NCBI GenBank assembly: GCA_030647845.1
Contig: JAUSIO010000048.1
Span: 1 to 10,274 of the forward strand
Direction: 5' to 3'
DNA: 10,274 nt
Source of the DNA: a bacterium
GTDB taxonomy: Bacteria > Patescibacteriota > Minisyncoccia > Phycocordibacterales > SBAW01
Below, one piece after another: positions 5,082 to 10,016 of this stretch; the stretch's first letter is position 1, and every line of letters begins with the position of its first letter. A model generated the notes under the pieces. The model was given only the letters and a program-made list of their open reading frames with translations, was not told where the DNA came from and did no database searches. The translations under genes were made by a program, and so were the position numbers.

Positions 5082-5263
5082 TTCTTTAATTTTAAATAGG
5101 AACGTAGGTCGCGAGTGCGCCCTGCTTTTGTAGAACGGATAGATGTCTTGAGGCGCTGTATAAATAGAGTAGAAAGCTCAGCACTAACTTCAGGATCGCT
5201 CAAAACCTCTCGCAGAGCGACGTTCACTTCTTTTTGTATTTCCTTTTTTATCGCCGTGGTCAT
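5078..5263 (-). CDS. Putative antitoxin of the RelE pair
   Basis: This 61-aa protein is almost wholly helical and charged (KKEIQKEVNVALREVLSDPEVSAELSTLF then a basic tail RLKTSIRSTKAGRTRDLRSYLKLKK). No DNA-binding domain is obvious. It is called an antitoxin because it lies immediately upstream of, and overlaps by four bases with, a clear RelE toxin. A TATAGT box ends six bases before its ATG at 5263, so the message is probably leaderless. The exact antitoxin family is not recognised. Confidence 0.65.
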   Translation of the reverse strand: MTTAIKKEIQKEVNVALREVLSDPEVSAELSTLFIQRLKTSIRSTKAGRTRDLRSYLKLKK

Positions 5264-5269
5264 ATGGAC

Positions 5270-5298
5270 ACTATAACATAACCGTACTTCAATTTCTA
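5270..5298 (-). promoter_or_regulatory. Leaderless-type promoter of the RelE toxin-antitoxin pair
   Basis: On the minus strand TAGAAA (5293-5298) and TATAGT (5270-5275) are 17 bp apart, and the ATG at 5263 follows the -10 box after six bases. The -35 box overlaps the stop codon of xth. The start of transcription would fall at the start codon. Confidence 0.6.
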
Positions 5299-6144
5299 AT
5301 CTTTTATCTCCAACAAAATAGGGCAGTGGTCGGAACCGAGGACGTCTGGTAGGATTTTGGAAGATTTTACTTTTGATTTGAGCACGTGGGAAACAAAAAA
5401 GTAGTCAATACGCCAGCCGACATTGCGTGCGCGAGCATTCGCCCAGTGGGTCCACCACGTGTAGTGGCCATTACCCTCGGTAAACAGGCGGAACGTGTCA
5501 ACAAATCCAGCTTTTACCATTGCATCAATCCCTTCGCGCTCTTCTGTCGTGTAGCCATGCTTGCCCTCGTTTTGTTTTGGGTTTGCAAGGTCGTCTGCGG
5601 TGTGGGCAACGTTGAGGTCGCCACAAAAAATAACTGGCTTTCCCGCCTTGCCGTCGGGCAGGTCCTTTTCCAATTCCTTCATATACTCCAAAAACGCTGG
5701 GTCCCAGTGTTTGTGCCGCAAGGTAAGCCGACTCAAATCTTCTTTTGAGTTTGGCGTATACACGCTGACCACAAAAAAGTCGGTGAACTCCGCGGCAATA
5801 ACGCGCCCTTCAGTATTTGGGTCGCCGTAGCTGTCCTCGCGCAATTTATACTTTTTACAAATTTCCTCGGGCAAGCCGAGTCGCACTGACAAAGGACTGT
5901 CCTTTGTAATCTTCTCTGTATTGCTATTTGTTTTCACAAATATAGCTGTGCCGCTGTAGCCCTTTTTTTGCGCCGAGTTCCAATACTCCTTATAGTCGGG
6001 CAAGTCGACCGCGCTTTCGTGTTGCTCTGCCTTTGTCTCTTGTAAACAAATCACGTCGGGTTTGTACTGCTCAACAAACGGCACAAATAGGTCCTTTTTA
6101 TGCACCGACCTAATACCATTTATGTTCCAGGAGATGAATTTCAT
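5296..6144 (-). CDS. xth: Exodeoxyribonuclease III (AP endonuclease, ExoIII family)
   Basis: This DNA-repair enzyme cuts at abasic sites and removes 3' blocking groups in base excision repair. The 282-aa protein shows all family motifs: SWNINGIR with N7, CLQETKA with E36, VVSVYTPNS with Y129, IFCGDLNVAH with D176 and N178, GWRIDYFF with D247 and LGSDHCPILLE with D272/H273. Length and order are typical. Residues 161-168 (DLPDGKAG) lie where relatives go directly into KPVIFCGD; they are encoded by a palindromic repeat. The start at 6144 gives the canonical MKFISWNING. No ribosome site is seen; a TATGTT box lies 11 bases upstream, so the leader is probably only a few bases. Its 3' end is the site of a tail duplication. 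Confidence 0.95.
   Translation of the reverse strand: MKFISWNINGIRSVHKKDLFVPFVEQYKPDVICLQETKAEQHESAVDLPDYKEYWNSAQKKGYSGTAIFVKTNSNTEKITKDSPLSVRLGLPEEICKKYKLREDSYGDPNTEGRVIAAEFTDFFVVSVYTPNSKEDLSRLTLRHKHWDPAFLEYMKELEKDLPDGKAGKPVIFCGDLNVAHTADDLANPKQNEGKHGYTTEEREGIDAMVKAGFVDTFRLFTEGNGHYTWWTHWANARARNVGWRIDYFFVSHVLKSKVKSSKILPDVLGSDHCPILLEIKD
5647..5662. repeat. Palindromic repeat read in frame inside xth
   Basis: CTTGCC (5647-5652) pairs with GGCAGG (5657-5662) around the loop GTCG, with one wobble. It encodes the inserted LPDGKAG segment (residues 162-168 of the enzyme). Such TGCC-GTCG-GGCA palindromes appear to be one member of a group of small mobile palindromes in this genome. Confidence 0.6.
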
Positions 6145-6189
6145 GCGTACAGATTAACATAGGGACGACTGTAGACACCGAGTGCATAG

Positions 6190-6238
6190 AAAAAAACCAC
6201 TCACCGAGAGAGTTCGTGAGAGCCTCTGCAGTGAGCGG
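6190..6238 (-). terminator. Intrinsic terminator of the secreted orphan gene
   Basis: On the minus strand the 8-bp stem CCGCTCAC (6231-6238) / GTGAGTGG (6197-6204), with one G-T pair, encloses a partly paired loop containing AGAG/CTCT. It is followed by seven T (6190-6196). Confidence 0.8.
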
Positions 6239-6280
6239 TCAGTTGGGAGAAGTATGGAATCGCCTCCACCCTTCCGTTCG

Positions 6281-6739
6281 TTATCTCGAGCTCTTGCGAT
6301 AGAGCAGTTCGGGAGTCCCAAAGTTCCCAGAACCGTCGTTCTTCGCAACGTACGTGGCGAAGTAATCAGAGAACCACGCTTTCTCATGCATGGTGAAGAC
6401 AATATCGAAACGCCGGCGACCACCGGTGTACGTGAAGGTTACCTGAGTCGGCGCATCTTCGAATCGTCGAATGAGGCGTGGCTTGGCTAGGGGATCGTTG
6501 GAGAATATTGCCACCAGGTCGTGATCATCGTAGGTCCAATGCCTTTCCCCCTGGGTCCAGAATATGATTTCTGGCCTCCCATCGCCATTCAGATCGACAT
6601 AAGTTGGGGAGTTGGAGTGGTTTTGACCGCTACTTCCAAGCGTGTAGAGTAACAAACCAAACACCAGAGCATCAACTTGAGCTTGGGCGGCTGGCGAACC
6701 AACGACGAGTACCATCAGTATCAGCGTTATTCTGCGCAT
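6281..6739 (-). CDS. Secreted orphan protein with FG-GAP/EF-hand-like repeat
   Basis: This 152-aa protein has a textbook signal peptide: basic MRR, the hydrophobic core ITLILMVLVVG, then SPAAQAQ with cleavage likely after AQA (residue 20). The mature part contains PTYVDLNGDGRPEIIFW (residues 46-61), a calcium-binding D-N-DG--E loop like those of FG-GAP/VCBS repeat proteins. A second weaker repeat, NDGSGNFGTPELLY, is near the C-terminus. It is probably exported and may bind calcium; no enzyme motif is seen. The start at 6739 is chosen for the GGGAG ribosome site a few bases upstream and the signal peptide. Its own promoter and terminator make it a self-contained unit between xth and the Nudix gene. 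The family is not identified. Confidence 0.75.
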   Translation of the reverse strand: MRRITLILMVLVVGSPAAQAQVDALVFGLLLYTLGSSGQNHSNSPTYVDLNGDGRPEIIFWTQGERHWTYDDHDLVAIFSNDPLAKPRLIRRFEDAPTQVTFTYTGGRRRFDIVFTMHEKAWFSDYFATYVAKNDGSGNFGTPELLYRKSSR

Positions 6740-6802
6740 GAGCTTTCTCCCTTGTGAGAGCATGTGGGGTGCGGGTAGCGGGAGGGGTACAGTCTGCCTC
6801 TT

Positions 6803-6831
6803 TATATATCATGAGAGCTCTATTGCGTCAA
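6803..6831 (-). promoter_or_regulatory. Promoter of the secreted orphan gene
   Basis: On the minus strand TTGACG (6826-6831) and TATATA (6803-6808) are exactly 17 bp apart. Transcription would begin near 6796, leaving a leader of about 57 bases, which includes the ribosome site. Confidence 0.7.
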
Positions 6832-6853
6832 GTTTTTTGCGATAACGTTCCAC

Positions 6854-6882
6854 GAGACAAGATTCATACCCCTAAGTATACT
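6854..6882 (+). promoter_or_regulatory. Leaderless-type promoter of the Nudix gene
   Basis: GAGACA (6854-6859, four of six consensus bases) lies 17 bp before TATACT (6877-6882). The ATG at 6889 begins after six further bases, so the transcript should start at or next to the start codon. Confidence 0.6.
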
Positions 6883-6888
6883 AATTGT

Positions 6889-7389
6889 ATGCGGCTCGTG
6901 AACCTCCTATATATAGTAGACGGCCCCGACGCTCCGGTCGGGGCAGGCGAAGTGTTGCTCGGTAAAAAGAAGGTGCGATTTGGCGCAGGCTACTGGAACG
7001 GTTTTGGCGGCGGGGTGGAGGCAGGGGAGAGTATCGAGCAAAGCGCCTGCCGCGAAGCGCAAGAGGAAGTGGGGCTTGTGATATTGCCACAAGATTTAAC
7101 AAAAGTCGCGCATATCAAATTTCATTTTGAACAAAAGCCCGAGTACGACCACGACGTTCATGTGTTTATAACCAAAAAATTTACTGGGGAGCCCACAGAG
7201 AGCGAAGAGATGTCTCCGCAGTGGCACACGCTCGCCAACCTACCTATGCAGGAGATGTGGCCGAGCGACCCATACTGGGTGCCACTAGTTTTGCAGAAAG
7301 GTAAGACAGTCGAAGCAATCTGCACCTTCCTCGGCCGCGAAAAACCCTTCCCTGTCGGTAAATTTGAGTACGCCGAGGTGAAATTTTAA
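6889..7389 (+). CDS. Nudix hydrolase, MutT/MTH1-like (probable 8-oxo-dGTP diphosphatase)
   Basis: This 166-aa protein hydrolyses nucleoside diphosphate derivatives; the MTH1-like features suggest clean-up of oxidised purine nucleotides. The Nudix box is complete: G41, E47, R55-E56, E59-E60, V61-G62-L63 in GGGVEAGESIEQSACREAQEEVGL. It is preceded by LLGKKKVRFGAGYWNGFGG, the pattern of MTH1-type enzymes. Residues 12-20 (GPDAPVGAG), between the first two strands, are extra compared with relatives and are encoded by a perfect palindrome. The start at 6889 is chosen because the -10 box ends six bases before it and the domain starts with MRLVNLLYIV; a longer frame to 6754 would run back through the promoter. 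The precise substrate is inferred. Confidence 0.9.
   Translation: MRLVNLLYIVDGPDAPVGAGEVLLGKKKVRFGAGYWNGFGGGVEAGESIEQSACREAQEEVGLVILPQDLTKVAHIKFHFEQKPEYDHDVHVFITKKFTGEPTESEEMSPQWHTLANLPMQEMWPSDPYWVPLVLQKGKTVEAICTFLGREKPFPVGKFEYAEVKF
6923..6944. repeat. Perfect palindromic repeat read in frame inside the Nudix gene
   Basis: GCCCCGAC (6923-6930) and GTCGGGGC (6937-6944) form an 8-bp perfect inverted repeat around the loop GCTCCG. It encodes GPDAPVGAG between the first two beta strands of the Nudix fold, where a surface turn can absorb an insertion. Confidence 0.7.
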
Positions 7390-7429
7390 AAAATTACTTC
7401 CGCCCTCCTTCTGGGAATCATGACATCAG

Positions 7430-7481
7430 CTACGCTCGCCTCTGCACTCCGTGGAATTTTTTGTGGATGTCGTGGAGGTGT
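7430..7481 (-). pseudogene. Displaced 3'-end fragment of the Xer recombinase gene
   Basis: Positions 7452-7481 match 8611-8640, inside the end of the real recombinase gene, at all but about one base. On the minus strand the fragment reads HLHDIHKKFHG in the recombinase frame and then VQRRA and a TAG at 7430-7432, against HLHDIHKKFHGLGRK-stop in the intact gene. It starts immediately after the stop codon of the DUF4325 fusion gene. The two tails are direct repeats bracketing that gene. A 12-base piece at 7395-7406 also resembles the intact gene's last four codons (11 of 12), possibly a further scrap. Confidence 0.8.
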
Positions 7482-8507
7482 CTATTCCTTTGCAACTCGA
7501 TCAACCATAAACTTAACTCCTTCCTCCATATTAATTGACTGGATTTGAATATCAGGATATTTATTTTTAAAGACCCTAAATATCTCGTCGGCAAAAGCCT
7601 GACCTATCATAGGCACTTGCTCAAAATCTAGAGTAATTGATGTGAATTTTTCAAGCCCAGATAGTATCCGACGAGCCTGAGAGCGCGAGACGTATACACC
7701 ACCAAGCGCATACAACCTAACGTTTATTTCTGTCTTGCTAAACCCGTAGTCAGTTTCACTCATGAACTTTTTAAATATGACGCTCAGATGACGTGTGGAA
7801 CTTATATCGATAGTGAATTTAACCTTCGTGCCGCGCTTGCGGGCGGGACGTTTTTGAAATAACACCTCATGCGTCTTGTTATTGATAAGCATGAGGTCTC
7901 CAAAGCTTTGGAGTGTAAATACATCGGCAGCTTTGGAAGTAAAAAAGATACCCTCTCCAGAATGAGCTTTCGGAGCCGTGGTCGTTTTACCTTTTAACAA
8001 ATCCTGCATTGCCTCAGTCTCGTTTTTGAGCTTGCGCTCCTTCATTACGTTCCTAAACACACCCACACCAAAGTCATTTATTACAAACATAAGCTTGCGG
8101 TTATGTACCGATACCTCGACTTCTATGTCATTCGACCGGGAGTGTTCGATGGCATTATTGAGCATTTCAGAAAAAGCATAGATGAAAATACTTTTTACAT
8201 TTTCAGGCAACTGCTTAATCGGAGGGTATTGGCTTTCCAAGTCGGCAAAAATTTCGTGCTCTGCTAGGTTACTATTTTTTAATCTTTTAAAGAGTTTTGA
8301 TGGAAATATTCCTGCCTTCTGTGCCAATTCAGGAAGAATATAGTAGGCATTGTTTGTGGCACCAACCTTAAGAAGCCGACCTTCCTGAAGGAGAGAATTT
8401 ATGACGACGTTTGCATATTGGCGTGAAACGCCAAAAGCTGCAACCAGATCACTGGTCTTTAGTTTCCTTTTCTCTCGGGCGACCCTGAGTACTTCTTCCT
8501 TACCCAT
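7482..8507 (-). CDS. Fusion of winged helix, GHKL ATPase and STAS-like DUF4325 domains: putative autoregulated transcription regulator
   Basis: This 341-aa protein starts with a winged-helix domain (residues 1-58, DLVAAFGVSRQYANVVINSLLQEGRLLKVG). A GHKL (histidine-kinase-like) ATPase follows, with N box SEMLNNAIEHS (113-123), G1 box DFGVGVF (145-151), G2 box HSGEGIFFT (182-190) and a GTKVKF strand at 226-231. The C-terminal DUF4325 domain (about 258-335) contains VSRSQARRILSGLEKF and the characteristic LDFEQVPMIGQAFADEIFRVF. The combination resembles an anti-sigma-factor kinase and its STAS-type partner in a single DNA-binding polypeptide. No phosphoacceptor histidine or transmembrane segment is seen. 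It is AT-richer than the flanking xer gene, has its own operator-rich promoter and is bracketed by duplicated xer tails, all pointing to acquired cargo. The target genes are unknown. Confidence 0.85.
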   Translation of the reverse strand: MGKEEVLRVAREKRKLKTSDLVAAFGVSRQYANVVINSLLQEGRLLKVGATNNAYYILPELAQKAGIFPSKLFKRLKNSNLAEHEIFADLESQYPPIKQLPENVKSIFIYAFSEMLNNAIEHSRSNDIEVEVSVHNRKLMFVINDFGVGVFRNVMKERKLKNETEAMQDLLKGKTTTAPKAHSGEGIFFTSKAADVFTLQSFGDLMLINNKTHEVLFQKRPARKRGTKVKFTIDISSTRHLSVIFKKFMSETDYGFSKTEINVRLYALGGVYVSRSQARRILSGLEKFTSITLDFEQVPMIGQAFADEIFRVFKNKYPDIQIQSINMEEGVKFMVDRVAKE

Positions 8508-8513
8508 AATTCC

Positions 8514-8578
8514 GATTGTAAACTAGGTGGTTATTGATTGTCAACCCCCTAATTATTGATTGTCAACTCATTGTAAAC
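8514..8578. promoter_or_regulatory. Operator array: four helically phased TTGTCAA-type sites
   Basis: GATTGTAAAC (8514-8523), GATTGTCAAC (8536-8545), GATTGTCAAC (8558-8567) and CATTGTAAAC (8569-8578) share the core TTGT(C/A)AA, which is palindromic in the TTG-T-CAA form. Start-to-start distances are 22, 22 and 11 bp, all whole turns of DNA, so every site faces the same side. The first and second sites coincide with the -10 and -35 boxes of the downstream minus-strand gene, which encodes a winged-helix protein. Autorepression, or another switch by that protein, is the simplest reading. Confidence 0.75.
8515..8544 (-). promoter_or_regulatory. Leaderless promoter of the DUF4325 fusion gene, built from the operator repeats
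   Basis: On the minus strand a perfect TTGACA (8539-8544) lies 18 bp before TACAAT (8515-8520), and the ATG at 8507 follows after seven bases. Both boxes are parts of the repeated GTT(G/T)ACAATC sequence. A second TTGACA one repeat further upstream (8561-8566) is spare. Confidence 0.75.
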
Positions 8579-8591
8579 CAATATGTAATCC

Positions 8592-9539
8592 TTACTTCCT
8601 CCCCAGACCATGAAATTTTTTGTGGATGTCGTGGAGGTGTTTGTCGGTGACGTGCGTGTAGACCTGTGTGGTGGCAATGTTGGCATGGCCGAGCATCGCC
8701 TGCACACTTCGCAAGTCGGCGCCGTTTTGTAAAAGGTCGGTGGCAAAGGAGTGGCGGATAACGTGCGGGGTTACCTTGCGCGTGATGCCCGCTTCAATTG
8801 CGTAGTGTTTGACGATGCGCTCTACACTGCGCGGGGTAAGGCGGCTGTCTTTATCTTTTGCCAGCCCTTGCTTGCCAACAGACAAGTGTACAAACAATGC
8901 GTCATCCAAATCTTTGCGCTTGTCCAGATATTCTTTGAGTGCGCGCTTGGCGGTGGGGGAGAGAAACACCACCCGCACCTTCTCGCCCTTGCCGCGGATC
9001 GAAAATTCGTCGCGCGAGAGGTCGAGGTCGCGGCCAAGCGAGCACAACTCGGAGACCCGTAAGCCCGTCGAGAAAAAAAGCTCGAGTATCGCACGGTCGC
9101 GGAGTGACACCAGCTCACTGCCTTTTGGACCACTCATTAAACGCTCTAACTCACTGCTCGAAATCAAATCCAGGTCGCGGCTACCGACTTTTGCCAGCTC
9201 GATGCGCTCGGGGTTAAGCGACTCGACCCCGCGTTTTCGCAAAAATTTTAAAAACGCGCGGAGCGAAATCATGTAATAATTCTGCGTGTTTGTTTTGAGA
9301 GTACGCTGTGCCTGCCCATGCCCCCCCGAAGCCTTGGCGGAGGAGGGTTGACGGTTGAGATGCAACCTAAACTCGCGCACGGCCTGCTCGGTAATCTTTA
9401 TAGGTACAGTAATTTTCGAAAATGCCAAAAACCGCGATAGGTAGCGGTCATAATTTTCGACAGTTTTGATACTCCTCCCCCTTTCAATCTCCAAATATTC
9501 CAAAAATTGGTTCTTCATCTCCTTCAAGTTCTCGGCCAT
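8592..9539 (-). CDS. Tyrosine recombinase of the XerC/XerD family
   Basis: This is a site-specific recombinase, most likely the single Xer that resolves chromosome dimers at dif. An N-terminal SAM-like core-binding domain (FLEYLEIERGRSIKTVENYDRYLSRFLAF) precedes the catalytic domain. Numbered from the ATG at 9539 (315 aa), it has all catalytic residues: R161 in TGLRVSEL, K184 in RGKGEKVRV, H259 and R262 in HVIRHSFATDLL, H285 in LGHANI and nucleophile Y294 in QVYTHV. Residues 65-78 (PSSAKASGGHGQAQ) are a repeat-encoded insertion before the conserved TLK-NTQNYY. An in-frame TTG at 9557 could be an alternative start, but it overlaps the TAAAAT -10 box. XerC and XerD cannot be told apart here. 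Confidence 0.92.
   Translation of the reverse strand: MAENLKEMKNQFLEYLEIERGRSIKTVENYDRYLSRFLAFSKITVPIKITEQAVREFRLHLNRQPSSAKASGGHGQAQRTLKTNTQNYYMISLRAFLKFLRKRGVESLNPERIELAKVGSRDLDLISSSELERLMSGPKGSELVSLRDRAILELFFSTGLRVSELCSLGRDLDLSRDEFSIRGKGEKVRVVFLSPTAKRALKEYLDKRKDLDDALFVHLSVGKQGLAKDKDSRLTPRSVERIVKHYAIEAGITRKVTPHVIRHSFATDLLQNGADLRSVQAMLGHANIATTQVYTHVTDKHLHDIHKKFHGLGRK
9319..9347. repeat. Imperfect palindromic repeat read in frame inside the xer gene
   Basis: A run CCCCCCCGAAGCC (9321-9333) faces GGCGGAGGAGGG (9336-9347) around TT. The core GCC-TT-GGC pairs perfectly and the outer arms pair with mismatches. It encodes SSAKASGGH. Palindromes of the CCGAAGCCTTGGCGG type fit the small mobile repeat group in this window. 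Confidence 0.55.
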
Positions 9540-9556
9540 ACCCCAAGTGTCGCACA

Positions 9557-9562
9557 ATTTTA
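9557..9562 (-). promoter_or_regulatory. -10 box of the xer gene
   Basis: TAAAAT on the minus strand (one base off TATAAT) would start transcription near 9550, leaving about 11 bases before the ATG at 9539. No good -35 box is seen. The region is shared with the divergent promoter at 9576-9604. Confidence 0.45.
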
Positions 9563-9575
9563 TTTCTGGTGCTAT

Positions 9576-9604
9576 TTGCCGAACTCACGCTCCCTTGGTA
9601 CAGT
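9576..9604 (+). promoter_or_regulatory. Promoter of the 100-aa orphan gene
   Basis: TTGCCG (9576-9581) and TACAGT (9599-9604) are exactly 17 bp apart. Transcription would begin near 9611, about 27 bases before the ATG, leaving room for the ribosome site. Confidence 0.6.
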
Positions 9605-9637
9605 GCGGCTCGGAACATCCTTGGAGGGAACTTTCAC

Positions 9638-9940
9638 ATGGCCGAGACCCGCTCCCAGATCTGGGCTCTTGCTATGCGCGAGATTGCCCAACTTGAGCTA
9701 CATCTCACGCTGACCATAGGGGAATATTTCGCCAGATGCGACACGCCGGACCCACATCAGTGGATCCTCGTGAGACAGTACCGGGACAAACCACTCCACG
9801 ACTTTATGATCGAAGTCGAACGTGGGCAAATTCCCCCCACCGAATTCTTCCATCTCGCGACCATAAAGCGACAAGGAAGTAATCATCTCCTCATCTGGGC
9901 GGGGCTCTACCACATTGCAATGCACGACGACCAAGAGTAA
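9638..9940 (+). CDS. Orphan protein of 100 aa, function unknown
   Basis: I do not recognise this protein. It is soluble and mostly helical: MAETRSQIWALAMREIAQLELHLTLTIGEYF is a long amphipathic helix, followed by DTPDPHQWILVRQYRDKPLHDF, then IPPTEFFHLATIKRQGSNHLLIWAGLYHIAMHDDQE. The C-terminus is rich in His and aromatic residues. There is no signal peptide or membrane segment. The ATG at 9638 is chosen over an in-frame ATG at 9569 because GGAGGG (9623-9628) lies nine bases upstream and the promoter lies between the two. It ends in a clear terminator, so it is a self-contained single-gene unit between the xer and rpsO genes, similar in layout to the units at 3454-3936 and 6190-6831. Confidence 0.7.
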   Translation: MAETRSQIWALAMREIAQLELHLTLTIGEYFARCDTPDPHQWILVRQYRDKPLHDFMIEVERGQIPPTEFFHLATIKRQGSNHLLIWAGLYHIAMHDDQE

Positions 9941-9949
9941 CACCAACTT

Positions 9950-9975
9950 CCGCCGAATATCGGCGGTTTTTCTTT
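9950..9975 (+). terminator. Intrinsic terminator of the 100-aa gene
   Basis: A 7-bp perfect stem CCGCCGA (9950-9956) / TCGGCGG (9960-9966) with loop ATA is followed by TTTTTCTTT. Confidence 0.92.
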
Positions 9976-9980
9976 ACCCC

Positions 9981-10009
9981 TTGCAAAAGCTAGCGGCCTG
10001 TGCTACGAT
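9981..10009 (+). promoter_or_regulatory. Leaderless promoter of rpsO
   Basis: TTGCAA (9981-9986) and TACGAT (10004-10009) are 17 bp apart, and the ATG at 10017 follows after seven bases. No ribosome site can exist in such a short leader. The S15 leader that mediates autoregulation in other bacteria is therefore absent. Confidence 0.7.
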
Positions 10010-10016
10010 GCGGGGC

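Noticed and set aside
6754..6888. N-terminal extension of the Nudix protein by 45 residues
   Set aside because: The extension covers the promoter of the divergent gene and the Nudix gene's own -10 box, and it does not look like Nudix sequence; the start at 6889 fits the domain.
8531..8567. CRISPR array, because of two 15-bp repeats (TTATTGATTGTCAAC) about 22 bp apart
   Set aside because: The repeats are too short and too closely spaced, with promoter boxes inside them; the operator reading explains them better.
8809..9276. Plus-strand frame of 155 codons opposite the xer gene
   Set aside because: It is a shadow of the recombinase gene, with low-complexity Ser/Arg-rich sequence and no start signals.
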